NCBI GenBank assembly: GCA_026387555.1
Contig: JAPLLM010000007.1
Span: forward strand, 1 to 20,934
DNA from: Candidatus Omnitrophota bacterium
GTDB taxonomy: Bacteria > Omnitrophota > Gorgyraeia > Gygaellales > Profunditerraquicolaceae
Reading direction: 5' to 3'
Length of the DNA: 20,934 nucleotides
The notes under the pieces are model-generated. The model did not search any database, was not told the DNA's origin, and saw nothing but the letters and a program-made list of their open reading frames with translations. This document shows, one piece after another, positions 1 to 8,328 of this stretch. The first letter of the stretch is position 1. Each line of letters opens with the position of its first letter. The position numbers and the translations under genes were made by a program.

Positions 1-369
1 GTAGGGGATCATGCTTGTGAATATATGACCGGAGGCAGGGTGGTTGTTTTAGGCAAGACCGGAAGGAACTTTGCCGCGGGTATGTCCGGAGGCGTCGCCT
101 ATATTTATGACGCGCAGGGTGATTTTAGGGAAAGATGCAACTTAAGTATGGTAGAGCTTGAGAAATTAAAATCGGAAGATGAGACGATTTTAAATGAACT
201 CCTGAATAAACACTGGCAGTACACCGGAAGCGCTGCTGCCAGGAAGGCTTTGGATAATTTTAAACATGAATTAAAGCATTTTATCAAGGTAATGCCTACC
301 GAGTATAAGCGCATACTGGAACATAAGAAGATGAAAGAAAAAGCTGACCTTTCCGAGGTCTCTGACTAA
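1..369 (+). CDS. gltB: Glutamate synthase large subunit, C-terminal end (partial)
   Basis: The frame is open from base 1 and begins mid-gene with V-G-D-H-A-C-E-Y-M-T-G-G-R-V-V-V-L-G, which is the characteristic GXGXG beta-helix domain of the GOGAT large (alpha) subunit. Later residues (TGRNFAAGMSGGVAYIYD) match the same domain, and the tail is the usual helical C-terminus. The internal ATG at 25 is not the real start. The large subunit hydrolyses glutamine and channels ammonia to 2-oxoglutarate at an FMN centre, using electrons from GltD. The stop is one base before the gltD start, so the two are translationally coupled. The amidotransferase, FMN and 3Fe-4S domains lie outside the window. The identification is secure; only about 122 residues are visible. 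Confidence 0.93.
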   Translation, partial: VGDHACEYMTGGRVVVLGKTGRNFAAGMSGGVAYIYDAQGDFRERCNLSMVELEKLKSEDETILNELLNKHWQYTGSAAARKALDNFKHELKHFIKVMPTEYKRILEHKKMKEKADLSEVSD

Positions 370-370
370 T

Positions 371-1819
371 ATGGCCCATGATATCAAAGGATTCTTAAAA
401 GTAAAAAAACAGGCATTGAGCTACCGGCCTGTCTGCGAGAGGGTTAAGGATTATGCTCCGGTATTCACTTTAAAGAGTGATAAACTTAATCAAGAGCAGG
501 GGGTACGCTGCATGGACTGCGGCACGCCGTTCTGCCACTGGGGCTGTCCCGCAGGTAATTTTATCCCCGAATGGAATGAGTTGATGGCCGGAGGCCATTG
601 GGAAAGAGCCATTGAACTTTTGGAGGCGACAAATAATCTGCCTGAAATTACGGGAAGGATTTGCCCGGCTCTTTGCGAATACGCCTGTGTCTTAGGGATT
701 AACGACGATTCGGTTACGATCAGAGAAAATGAGCTGGGGATTATCGAACATGCGTTTAAGAAAGGGTTCATCAAGGCGATTGCGCCTAAAGAGCGCACCG
801 GTAAAAAGATCGCCGTAGTCGGCTCCGGACCTGCGGGGTTAAGCTGCGCTGCGCAGCTGAATAAAGCAGGGCATACGGTCACTGTCTTTGAGAAAGACGC
901 CCGGCCCGGCGGTATATTAAGGTACGGTATCCCTGATTTTAAACTTGAAAAAAGTATTTTAGAGCGCAGGATAAAGGTCTGGCAGGAGGAAGGGGTTGAA
1001 TTTAAGACTTCTGTTGATGTCGGCAAGGATATGGCGGCGCAAAGTTTGTTAAAAGATTTTGACGCCGTATGTCTCGCGGGAGGATCGCGTTCCCCCCGAG
1101 ATTTAAAAATAGAAGGAAGGGATGTAAAAGGCATTTATTTTGCTATGGATTATCTAACGCAGTCTAACCGGCGTATTTCCGGAGAAAAAATTCCGCAAGA
1201 TAAATTGATCAATGCCACAGGCAAGCGTGTTCTAGTTATCGGCGGTGGAGACACCGGAGCTGATTGCGTAGGAACTGCGCACCGTCAGGGCGCGTCCTGC
1301 GTTATGCAAATCGAAGTATTATCCCGGCCTCCGGAGTGCCGCACTAAGGAGATGGGTTGGCCAAAGTACCCGATTCTGTTTAAGACTTCCTCAAGCCATG
1401 AGGAGGGCGGAGAGAGGCATTGGGCAGTTTTGACTAAGAAATTTATCGGAGAAACCGGCGCGGTAAAAAAGGTTTCTTGCGTTAAGCTTGATTTTAGCGA
1501 AAAAGACGCTAAAGGATGCGCCATAATGAAAGAAGTACCGGGAAGCCAGTTTGAAATCGAGGCTGACCTGGTGATTTTGGCTATCGGATTTCTTCACCCG
1601 GAGCATCAGGGGCTTTTGACAGATTTAAAAGTAGATTTTGACGGCCGCGGTAATGTCAAAACCGACACAAGTTACATGACTTCTGTAAAGAATATCTTTA
1701 GCGCCGGTGATATGCGCCGGGGGCAGTCTTTGGTGGTCTGGGCTATCTCCGAAGGCAGGCGCGCGGCATATTCTATCGACAAATACCTCATGGGAAGCTC
1801 GGAATTACCTCTTATTTAG
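371..1819 (+). CDS. gltD: Glutamate synthase [NADPH] small subunit
   Basis: This 482-residue protein has the expected length for the beta subunit that oxidises NADPH and passes electrons to GltB. An N-terminal cysteine-rich region (C-x2-C-x4-C-x3-C near residues 47-57, then CPALCEYAC near 97-106) fits the two 4Fe-4S clusters of this family. The FAD Rossmann motif VGSGPAGLSCAAQL lies near residue 150 and the NADPH motif VIGGGDTGADCVG near 290. A C-terminal segment with SAGDMRRGQSLVVWAISEGR completes FAD binding. The start at 371 follows the gltB stop directly. No terminator of its own is seen before the hppA promoter, which begins four bases after the stop, so the hairpin at 1881-1914 may also end gltBD transcripts. 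Confidence 0.96.
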   Translation: MAHDIKGFLKVKKQALSYRPVCERVKDYAPVFTLKSDKLNQEQGVRCMDCGTPFCHWGCPAGNFIPEWNELMAGGHWERAIELLEATNNLPEITGRICPALCEYACVLGINDDSVTIRENELGIIEHAFKKGFIKAIAPKERTGKKIAVVGSGPAGLSCAAQLNKAGHTVTVFEKDARPGGILRYGIPDFKLEKSILERRIKVWQEEGVEFKTSVDVGKDMAAQSLLKDFDAVCLAGGSRSPRDLKIEGRDVKGIYFAMDYLTQSNRRISGEKIPQDKLINATGKRVLVIGGGDTGADCVGTAHRQGASCVMQIEVLSRPPECRTKEMGWPKYPILFKTSSSHEEGGERHWAVLTKKFIGETGAVKKVSCVKLDFSEKDAKGCAIMKEVPGSQFEIEADLVILAIGFLHPEHQGLLTDLKVDFDGRGNVKTDTSYMTSVKNIFSAGDMRRGQSLVVWAISEGRRAAYSIDKYLMGSSELPLI

Positions 1820-1823
1820 GGTA

Positions 1824-1851
1824 TTGACAACTCTTTAATAACCGTTATAAT
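1824..1851 (+). promoter_or_regulatory. Sigma70-type promoter for hppA
   Basis: A perfect TTGACA at 1824-1829 and a perfect TATAAT at 1846-1851 are separated by 16 bp. Transcription should start near 1857-1859, leaving a leader of about 95 nt before the hppA ATG. The -35 box lies four bases after the gltD stop. Both consensus hexamers are seen directly; activity is inferred. Confidence 0.8.
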
Positions 1852-1855
1852 TACT

Positions 1856-1918
1856 ACATTCTTTACCTAAAGAAGATTAGAATGTCTTCTGGCTAAGGTA
1901 AGCTGGAAGGCATTTTTT
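1856..1918 (+). promoter_or_regulatory. Candidate transcription attenuator in the hppA leader
   Basis: A terminator hairpin is formed by 1881-1893 pairing with 1902-1914 (13 pairs including three G-U, 8-nt loop TAAGGTAA), running into TTTTTT at 1913-1918. An alternative fold uses TTACCT (1863-1868) with AGGTAA (1896-1901) enclosing AGAAGA (1871-1876) with TCTTCT (1885-1890). A second alternative pairs ACATTCT (1856-1862) with AGAATGT (1879-1885). Both alternatives consume the 5' arm or loop of the terminator, so the folds are mutually exclusive. The effector is unknown; I do not recognise a described riboswitch. A simpler reading is a plain terminator for gltBD. The hppA ribosome site AAGGAG (1941-1946) lies downstream and is not in the stem. 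Confidence 0.55.
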
Positions 1919-1953
1919 ATTTACCTATATATATCCCTGAAAGGAGCAACAAA

Positions 1954-4275
1954 ATGGTTTACGGTCTTACGTTTTTTGAGCAGGTGGCGATCTGGAGTGT
2001 TTTAGGAGTAGCGATTTTAGGCCTTTTATACGCATTATTTTTGCGTCGGCAAGTTATGCGTGAAGATAAAGGTAGTGCTAAGATGCAGGAGGTTTGGAAT
2101 GCCATCCGCGAAGGCGCGGACGCATACCTGGGCAAACAGCTTAAAAGCATTTTGCCTTTAATCGGCGTTTTAACTTTTGCCTTATTCTTTTCGGTTTACA
2201 TCGTTCCTCCTTCGCAGGAAGCGATGATGCGTTTTGCCGGAAAGGGCGAAGCCACCGTGCGCCTGATCATCGGTTTAGGCCGTGCAGCGGCATTCGTCAT
2301 GGGTGCACTCTTTTCGCTGATCGTCGGACAGTTGGGTATGCGTATGGCGGTGCAGGCTAATGTGCGCGTGGCCCAGGCAGCCAGAAAATCTTTCGGTGAT
2401 GCCTTGCGTATTGCTTATCGCGCAGGGACCATTACCGGGATGCTTACCGACGGTTTAGGCTTATTCGGCGGCACAATAATCTTTATTATTTTCGGAATTG
2501 CCGCACCCGACGCGTTGTTAGGTTTTGGTTTCGGCGGCACGCTCCTGGCATTATTCATGCGCGTGGGCGGCGGAATTTTCACTAAAGCCGCGGACGTTGG
2601 CGCTGATTTGGTCGGTAAAGTGGAAGCAGGAATTCCTGAAGATGACCCGCGTAATCCTGCGGTAATCGCAGACCTTGTTGGTGATAACGTCGGCGATTGC
2701 GCCGGTATGGCTGCGGATATCTTTGAGTCTTATGAAGTCACAATAGTAGCCGGTTTAATCTTAGGTTTAGCCTTGTATCATATTACCGGAAGCCTGGCGT
2801 GGATCGTCTATCCTCTCCTGGTTCGCGGTATCGGCGTTATATGTTCGATTATCGGCACTTACGCCGTGAAAAGCCCGGCTTCCAAAGTCGGAAACGCAAT
2901 GAAGGCGATATTTAAAGGATATCTTACATCTGCGGCGATATCTATCGTGCTCTTCGGTTTGCTCGCTTTCTTTTATTTGAAGAATATTCCCGGTGGATGG
3001 TGGAGGCCGTTTTTAGCTACAACTATCGGCGTGTTTTTAGCGATAACAATCGACAGGCTCACCGAATATTTTACCGGTACGCACGGTAAGCCCGTTCAGG
3101 AAATACGCAAATCTACCCGCACCGGAGCGGCAACTACGATTCTTTCCGGGCTCTCCGTAGGTTTAGAGTCCAGCGTCTGGGCGACTTTGGTTATCGCTAC
3201 GACAATTTTCGGTTCGATCATGATCTTTGGTACCATGTCCGGAATAGACGCCGGAGCCAAGATTACCTATATATTATACGGTGTAGCTATGACCGGTATC
3301 GGTATGTTGACTTTAACCGGCAACAACGTGGCTATGGATTCATTCGGCCCGATTTCGGATAACGCCAACGGTATCGGTGAAATGGCCTGGCAGGGCCAGC
3401 AGGACGCCGAGACTTTAACCGCCCGCAAGATCATGGCTGATCTTGACGGCGTAGGCAACACTACTAAAGCCATCACCAAAGGTGTGGCCATTGGTTCGGC
3501 AGTAATCGCCGCGGTTTCTTTGTTCGGCTCTTACATGGTCGACGTAAGTAAAGTCCAGGCAGCATTGGGAATGCCGTTATCAGAACAGCTTAATACATTG
3601 GGTATTCGCGTTTCTATCCCGCAGGTCTTTGTGGGGATGCTTATCGGCGGTGCCCTTCCGTGGTTATTCTCATCGTTCTCGATCCAGGCGGTCTCCCGCG
3701 CAGCTTCTTTGATAGTGGAAGAGGTGCGTAGGCAGTTCCACATGGGCGTCTTGGAGGGTAAAATCAAGCCTGATTACAAACAAGCAGTGGCGATTTCGAC
3801 TGCCGCGGCGCAGAAAGAATTAGTAAGTTTAGCGCTGTTAAGCGTTATCGCGCCCATATTAGTCGGTTTAGTTTTACAGGTGGAAGCCCTCGGTGGATTT
3901 CTCGCAGGCATAATCTTATCCGGACAGTTGCTGGCGGTATTTATGTCCAATGCCGGCGGCGCATGGGATAATGCCAAAAAGACTATTGAGGATGAAGAGC
4001 GCAGCATCGCTAATAATACGGGTAAGGGTTCGGAGAGGCATAAGGCAGGTGTTGTGGGAGACACGGTCGGAGATCCCTTAAAGGATACCGCGGGTCCGGC
4101 ACTGAATCCGATGATCAAGGTTGTAAACCTGGTTTCGGTAATCATCGCGCCCATCGTGGTGCAGTACAGTAATCCCAGCGCGGCTAAGATAATCGTGATC
4201 GTGGTTTTATGCGCATTCGTAGTCTGGGCGATAAGAAACAGCAAGAGGACGGTCCCGGAAGTAGTAAAAAAATAA
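1954..4275 (+). CDS. hppA: K+-insensitive proton-pumping membrane pyrophosphatase
   Basis: This 773-residue polytopic protein hydrolyses cytoplasmic pyrophosphate and exports ions. The substrate-site motifs are intact: ADVGADLVGKVEAGIPEDDP starting near residue 213, IADLVGDNVGDCAG, and near the C-terminus GDTVGDPLKDTAGPALNPM. The subfamily switch reads GNTTKAIT, with Lys505 and Thr508 at the positions that distinguish K+-independent enzymes (Lys/Thr) from K+-dependent ones (Ala and a small residue). Because sodium-pumping members belong to the K+-dependent class, proton pumping is inferred. About 16 membrane helices are expected. The start has a good AAGGAG site seven bases upstream. Transcription is likely from 1824-1851 through the leader hairpins. 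It would recover energy from biosynthetic pyrophosphate as proton motive force, feeding the ATP synthase encoded downstream. Confidence 0.96.
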   Translation: MVYGLTFFEQVAIWSVLGVAILGLLYALFLRRQVMREDKGSAKMQEVWNAIREGADAYLGKQLKSILPLIGVLTFALFFSVYIVPPSQEAMMRFAGKGEATVRLIIGLGRAAAFVMGALFSLIVGQLGMRMAVQANVRVAQAARKSFGDALRIAYRAGTITGMLTDGLGLFGGTIIFIIFGIAAPDALLGFGFGGTLLALFMRVGGGIFTKAADVGADLVGKVEAGIPEDDPRNPAVIADLVGDNVGDCAGMAADIFESYEVTIVAGLILGLALYHITGSLAWIVYPLLVRGIGVICSIIGTYAVKSPASKVGNAMKAIFKGYLTSAAISIVLFGLLAFFYLKNIPGGWWRPFLATTIGVFLAITIDRLTEYFTGTHGKPVQEIRKSTRTGAATTILSGLSVGLESSVWATLVIATTIFGSIMIFGTMSGIDAGAKITYILYGVAMTGIGMLTLTGNNVAMDSFGPISDNANGIGEMAWQGQQDAETLTARKIMADLDGVGNTTKAITKGVAIGSAVIAAVSLFGSYMVDVSKVQAALGMPLSEQLNTLGIRVSIPQVFVGMLIGGALPWLFSSFSIQAVSRAASLIVEEVRRQFHMGVLEGKIKPDYKQAVAISTAAAQKELVSLALLSVIAPILVGLVLQVEALGGFLAGIILSGQLLAVFMSNAGGAWDNAKKTIEDEERSIANNTGKGSERHKAGVVGDTVGDPLKDTAGPALNPMIKVVNLVSVIIAPIVVQYSNPSAAKIIVIVVLCAFVVWAIRNSKRTVPEVVKK

Positions 4276-4295
4276 CTTTCCCGAAGGTTCTTTTT
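4274..4295 (+). terminator. Weak hairpin and T-tract after hppA
   Basis: AACTTT (4274-4279) pairs with AAGGTT (4284-4289) around a CCCG loop, followed by CTTTTT (4290-4295). The stem is short and AU-rich and contains one G-U pair, so termination is probably partial. It abuts the exbB extended -10 promoter. Confidence 0.4.
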
Positions 4296-4303
4296 GGTAT
4301 AAT
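4296..4303 (+). promoter_or_regulatory. Extended -10 promoter for the exbBD-kimA-atp run
   Basis: TGGTATAAT (4295-4303) combines a perfect TATAAT (4298-4303) with the TGn extension, which can replace a -35 box; only a poor -35 is visible near 4276-4281. The start would fall near 4309-4311, giving a leader of about 15 nt with AGGAGG at 4315-4320 and ATG at 4325. It is the only clear promoter seen ahead of the 13-gene run to 14091. Confidence 0.6.
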
Positions 4304-4324
4304 ACTAAGAAACTAGGAGGTATT

Positions 4325-4948
4325 ATGTTCGGCGGAAAAAGTCTCTGGGTGATCATTCAGACGGGCGGAGTGGCGATGTTCGTCCTGTTAACTTGTTCCG
4401 TGCTCTCGCTTGCGGTAATATTCGAGAGAATGATATATTTCCGTAGAAGGTCCCGGGTTAAAAGGACGGATTTTATGCAGGACATCCGTCAGGACCTTGC
4501 CAAAAATCAGGTCTCTAAAGCAGTGGACGCCTGCCGTAAAACAGATACCCCGTTTTCCAGAGTCGCTCTCGCCGGCCTCATACTTTCCGGCCATCAGGAA
4601 AAAGCTGTCTCCGAAGCCATGGAGCGCGAGATCACCATCGAAACCATTAAGCTTGAGCGTTATACAGCTATCGTCGGAACCATCGGCTCGACCGCTGTCT
4701 ACATCGGCCTCTTCGGCACGGTCTTAGGTATTATCCGCGCATTCAGGGATATCTCGACCGCCGGGGCAGGAGGGATCAACGTAGTCATACAAGGCATCTC
4801 CGAAGCGCTCGTCTCAACCGCCGCAGGCCTCTTAGTGGCAATACCCGCAGTAATCACCTACAATTTCTTTATCAGGCGCATAGATAATTTTGTCGCGGAT
4901 ATGGAATTGTGCGCCTCTGAATTAATGGATCTATTGTCCATAAAATAA
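4325..4948 (+). CDS. exbB: ExbB/TolQ/MotA-family proton channel protein
   Basis: This 207-residue inner-membrane protein has the ExbB/TolQ architecture: TM1 near residues 15-38, a cytoplasmic loop, TM2 near 112-135 (GSTAVYIGLFGTVLGII) and TM3 near 158-182 (SEALVSTAAGLLVAIPAVI). With ExbD it forms a proton-driven motor that energises partner proteins spanning the periplasm. The AGGAGG site and short leader suggest strong initiation. exbD begins one base after the stop. No TonB, TolA or TonB-dependent receptor is encoded in the window, so the driven partner is unknown. The name ExbB is used for the family; TolQ cannot be excluded. Confidence 0.9.
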   Translation: MFGGKSLWVIIQTGGVAMFVLLTCSVLSLAVIFERMIYFRRRSRVKRTDFMQDIRQDLAKNQVSKAVDACRKTDTPFSRVALAGLILSGHQEKAVSEAMEREITIETIKLERYTAIVGTIGSTAVYIGLFGTVLGIIRAFRDISTAGAGGINVVIQGISEALVSTAAGLLVAIPAVITYNFFIRRIDNFVADMELCASELMDLLSIK

Positions 4949-4949
4949 A

Positions 4950-5363
4950 ATGAACAGAAGGCCCCGCAGCCAAAGGCTCGTATCAGAAATAAATATTACG
5001 CCTTTCACCGACGTTATTCTCGTCCTTTTGATCATCTTTATGGTCACAACTCCCTTAATCTTTCGCTCCAGTATGCGCGTGCATCTGCCGCAGGCTGCGC
5101 AAGGAGAGGAGCCACCGCGCAATATCAATATCGCTATAAACTCCAACGGAGAAGCGGCTCTGGAGGATACGCAGTATAACCTGCGTTACGATCTGGACGT
5201 TTTAAAGTTTAAACTCGCCGCTTTAGCCGGAAAATCAACTGATCCTTCTATCACCATAAACGGCGACCGGGACGTAAAATATGATTTCGTAGTCAAGGTG
5301 ATGGATGTAGCAAAGCTCGCCGGGATCAAGCACATAGTTTTATCCACTGAATTAAAAAGATGA
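4950..5363 (+). CDS. exbD: ExbD/TolR-family biopolymer transport protein
   Basis: This 137-residue protein has a short basic cytoplasmic tail, one membrane helix near residues 22-42 and a periplasmic domain. The family signature INITPFTDVILVLLIIFMV includes the proton-carrying aspartate (Asp21). It partners ExbB. The start follows the exbB stop by one base without an obvious ribosome site, so it probably depends on translational coupling. Its last codon and stop overlap the next gene by four bases (ATGA), tying it to the potassium transporter gene. Confidence 0.9.
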   Translation: MNRRPRSQRLVSEINITPFTDVILVLLIIFMVTTPLIFRSSMRVHLPQAAQGEEPPRNINIAINSNGEAALEDTQYNLRYDLDVLKFKLAALAGKSTDPSITINGDRDVKYDFVVKVMDVAKLAGIKHIVLSTELKR

Positions 5364-7348
5364 ACGGGGAACAAGAGAATAAGTCGATTCTTAAAAAGAT
5401 TAAGACCTTGCTTTTTGGCAAGGCCCATAGCCATAGCGATCCGCTTATATTTCATAAGCTTTCGTTGGTGGTTTTTTTTGCCTGGGTAGGGTTAGGTTCC
5501 GACGGTCTTACCTCTTCCTGCTACGGCCCCGAAGAAGCGTTTTTGGCATTAGGGCACCATATTTACTTGGGCATTTTTGTCGCCCTCGCTACCGCTGTAA
5601 CCATTTTTATCATCAGCTCCAGCTATTCCCAGATCATTGAACTTTTTCCTTCCGGAGGCGGCGGTTATCTGGTTGCCAGTAAGTTGCTCTCGCCTACGGT
5701 AGGGATGATCTCCGGCTGCGCCCTGCTCATAGATTATGTTTTGACTATCGCTCTATCCATATCAAGCGGCACTGACGCGCTCTTCAGTTTCCTGCCCGGG
5801 CCCCTGCATGCTTACAAGTTAGTCTTTGCTTTAGGCGGAGTTCTCTTATTGACAATGTTAAACCTGCGCGGGGTCAAGGAATCGGTCCTGCCGCTGGTGC
5901 CCATATTTCTCACCTTTTTAATTACCCATCTTGTAATAATAGTCTATGTTTTGGCGACGCATTTCTCGGATTTCTCGGGCGTAGTCAGCTCGACCGTGAC
6001 TGATGTGCGCACAGCCCAACTTGAGTTAGGCACTTTCGGCATGTTCCTTTTGATTATGCGCGCCTACAGCATGGGCGCCGGTACTTATACCGGCATTGAG
6101 GCGGTAAGCAACGGTCTTCCAATATTAAGAGAGCCTAAGGTGGAGACCGCCAAGAAGACCATGCGTTATATGTCTATATCACTGGCGGTTTTAGTCCTTG
6201 GTCTTATGTTGGGGTATCTGCTTTTTAAAGTCCAACATCAGCCGGGTAAGACCTTAAACGCAATTTTATTCGAAAACGTGGTTTCAGGGTGGGGTAAGCC
6301 TGGCTACATCTTACTTTTGATCACCCTGATCTCCGAAGCAGTTTTGCTCTTTGTAGCTGCGCAGACCGGTTTTCTCGACGGACCGCGCGTCTTAAGCAAT
6401 ATGGCCAAGGATCGATGGTTCCCTTCGCAGTTCGCGTTATTGAGCGAGCGCTTTGTCACCCAGAACGGGATACTCATGATGGGCCTCGCCGCCGTCTTCT
6501 TGGTATTTTTCAGCCGCGGTTCGGTAAAATTCCTGGTCGTCCTCTACAGCATCAATGTTTTCATTACATTTTTTCTTTCTCAACTGGGTATGGTGCGCCA
6601 CTGGTGGAAGTTCCGTGATACCGCCAAAGGCTGGGTAAAGAAACTTTTTATAAACGGAGTGGGGCTGGTGCTTACCGCTTTTATTCTGCTCTCCGTATCA
6701 ATAATTAAATTTCATGAAGGCGGCTGGATAACTATTTTTATCACCGGTCTATTGGTAATGGTCGCGATATTGATCCGTCGGCATTACCGCAATACGCTCC
6801 TGCTTTTAAAGCGCCTGGATACCCTTAAGGTCAGCGCGGAACTATCGTTAAATCAGGGAATTCAGCCTGCGCCGCTTAAGCCTGACTTGAGAGCAAAGAC
6901 TGCGGTAATCATGGTCAGCGGCTATAACGGCCTTGGCCTGCATACTTTGTTTAATGTCCTGCGTTTATTTAAAGATAATTTTAAAAATATACTTTTTGTA
7001 GAAGCGGGCGTAATCGATTCGGGTAATTTTAAGGGAAGCGAAGAGCTTAATAGGCTTAAAGAACATGTTGAAGAAGACCTCGCCCGATATGTGAATTTTG
7101 TGAAGGCGCAGGGCTTTTATTCCGAGAGTTTTTATGGGATAGGCATTGATAAAATAGACGAACTCTGCGATATCGCGGCAGATATCGTTGAGATCTATCC
7201 TAATGCCGTATTTTTCGGAGGCCAACTAGTCTTTCCTAAAGAAACATTCTTGACTCGTCTACTGCACAACCAGACTACTTTCGCCGTGCAGAGACAGCTC
7301 TATCAGCAAGGGGTTCCTTTTCTGATCATGCCTATCAGGGTGGAATAA
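5360..7348 (+). CDS. KimA-like APC-superfamily potassium transporter
   Basis: This 662-residue protein has about 12 membrane helices and a C-terminal cytoplasmic domain from about residue 500. It resembles Bacillus KimA (YdaO), a high-affinity K+/H+ symporter of the KUP/APC type. The TM1 motif SDGLTSSCYGPEEA places Asp48 and Tyr55 where KimA has Asp36 and Tyr43. The TM3 motif LIDYVLTIALS places Asp125, Tyr126, Thr129 and Ser133 where KimA has Asp117, Tyr118, Thr121 and Ser125. These are, as I recall, K+-binding positions. The C-terminal part looks alpha/beta, like a universal-stress-type domain. It overlaps exbD by ATGA and is followed six bases later by atpI. Potassium as substrate is inferred from motifs; another cation or an amino acid is possible. 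No c-di-AMP riboswitch is seen upstream. Confidence 0.75.
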   Translation: MNGEQENKSILKKIKTLLFGKAHSHSDPLIFHKLSLVVFFAWVGLGSDGLTSSCYGPEEAFLALGHHIYLGIFVALATAVTIFIISSSYSQIIELFPSGGGGYLVASKLLSPTVGMISGCALLIDYVLTIALSISSGTDALFSFLPGPLHAYKLVFALGGVLLLTMLNLRGVKESVLPLVPIFLTFLITHLVIIVYVLATHFSDFSGVVSSTVTDVRTAQLELGTFGMFLLIMRAYSMGAGTYTGIEAVSNGLPILREPKVETAKKTMRYMSISLAVLVLGLMLGYLLFKVQHQPGKTLNAILFENVVSGWGKPGYILLLITLISEAVLLFVAAQTGFLDGPRVLSNMAKDRWFPSQFALLSERFVTQNGILMMGLAAVFLVFFSRGSVKFLVVLYSINVFITFFLSQLGMVRHWWKFRDTAKGWVKKLFINGVGLVLTAFILLSVSIIKFHEGGWITIFITGLLVMVAILIRRHYRNTLLLLKRLDTLKVSAELSLNQGIQPAPLKPDLRAKTAVIMVSGYNGLGLHTLFNVLRLFKDNFKNILFVEAGVIDSGNFKGSEELNRLKEHVEEDLARYVNFVKAQGFYSESFYGIGIDKIDELCDIAADIVEIYPNAVFFGGQLVFPKETFLTRLLHNQTTFAVQRQLYQQGVPFLIMPIRVE

Positions 7349-7354
7349 GGGAGC

Positions 7355-7585
7355 GTGGATAAAAAAGAATTTTATAACCGCGTAAAGATTGCCGGGTTGA
7401 TTTCCTACATTCCTTTTATTCTGCTTGCCGCTCCCTTGGGCGGTTTTTTTGCGGGTGAATTCCTGCATCGCAGGTTCAATACTCCGGATTATATTCTCTT
7501 GATTTTTGTAGCGTTTGGGCTTTTAATAGGTATAAAGGAAACCATCAAGATCATTAAAATATGCATACGGAGCTCCCAACCTTAG
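7355..7585 (+). CDS. atpI: AtpI-like ATP synthase assembly protein
   Basis: This small 76-residue protein has two predicted membrane helices (about residues 12-34 and 44-64) separated by a loop with FAGEFLHRRFNTPDY, the usual layout of AtpI. AtpI is non-structural and assists assembly of the c-ring. The start is GTG at 7355 with GGGAG just upstream. Its 3' end overlaps atpB by 25 bp. Assignment rests on position at the head of the atp operon, size and topology rather than on strong motifs. Confidence 0.75.
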   Translation: MDKKEFYNRVKIAGLISYIPFILLAAPLGGFFAGEFLHRRFNTPDYILLIFVAFGLLIGIKETIKIIKICIRSSQP

Positions 7586-8328
7586 TCAGTCTTATCGCCG
7601 AAGCTTTTCACAGCCAGCCCTGGGCGAAATATCTTATCATCTGGCAGAATCTTATCTATTCGCTGCTGGTGGTATTTATCCTTATCCTGATTGCAATTAT
7701 GGCTACCCGCAAGAAAAGTTTTATTCCCGGTAGGCTTCAGAGCGTGGTGGAAGTTTTTGTGGGCGTCATTGATGATTTTGTCTGCGGTATCCTGGGGCCG
7801 TCAGGACGCAGGTTCGTGCCTTTCGTAGGGACCTTGTTCATTTATATCCTGTTCATGAACCTTATCGGCCTTGTCCCATATATGAAATCTTCCACTTCCG
7901 GCCTCTCTACGACTGTCGCCTTAGCCTTGTGTGTTTTTGTTTATGTGCATTATTCCGCGATAAAAGAATTAGGGTTTTTGGGTTACCTCGACCATCTAAT
8001 GGGAAAGCCTAGGGGGGTAGTAGCCTTTTCAGTTATACTTCCATTATTTATGCTTTTTATGCATATCGTCACGGAGCTTATCAAGCCGGTAACCCTTTCT
8101 TTACGTTTAAGAAGCAATATTTTTGCCGATGATATGCTGATTGCGGCATTATCGAGTTTCGGTATAAAGGGGCTGCCGTTTTTATTTTTCAGCATGTTTA
8201 TCGTGGTCATTGCTGCGGTTGTTCAGGCACTGGTCTTTTCGCTTCTAAGTACGATTTATTTTGCCATATTTTTGGTACATGACGAAGAAGACAAAGGACA
8301 TAACCAGTTAGTTAACAAGGAGGGATAA
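7561..8328 (+). CDS. atpB: F-type ATP synthase subunit a
   Basis: This 255-residue membrane subunit forms the proton half-channels against the c-ring. The TM5 segment ELIKPVTLSLRLRSNIFADD carries the essential arginine (Arg182), and VQALVFSLLSTIY supplies the TM6 glutamine (Gln222), equivalent to Arg210 and Gln252 of E. coli. Two residues after Arg182, where most a subunits have Phe (RLFGN), this protein has a second arginine (RLRSN), and the following AGE is ADD. The C-terminus ends in an acidic HDEEDK tail. It overlaps atpI and ends immediately before atpE. Confidence 0.95.
   Translation: MHTELPTLVSLIAEAFHSQPWAKYLIIWQNLIYSLLVVFILILIAIMATRKKSFIPGRLQSVVEVFVGVIDDFVCGILGPSGRRFVPFVGTLFIYILFMNLIGLVPYMKSSTSGLSTTVALALCVFVYVHYSAIKELGFLGYLDHLMGKPRGVVAFSVILPLFMLFMHIVTELIKPVTLSLRLRSNIFADDMLIAALSSFGIKGLPFLFFSMFIVVIAAVVQALVFSLLSTIYFAIFLVHDEEDKGHNQLVNKEG

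Noticed and set aside
490..1134. Long minus-strand open frame opposite gltD (214 codons)
   Set aside because: It lies wholly within a well-supported gene, and its translation shows no recognisable domain; it is a shadow of gltD codon usage.
1882..1896. Four-codon leader ORF (ATG TCT TCT GGC TAA) in the hppA leader
   Set aside because: No ribosome binding site, and the length is uninformative.
1857..1918. Fluoride riboswitch in the hppA leader
   Set aside because: Fluoride riboswitches do precede some pyrophosphatase genes, but the conserved GAUG-containing pseudoknot elements are not present.
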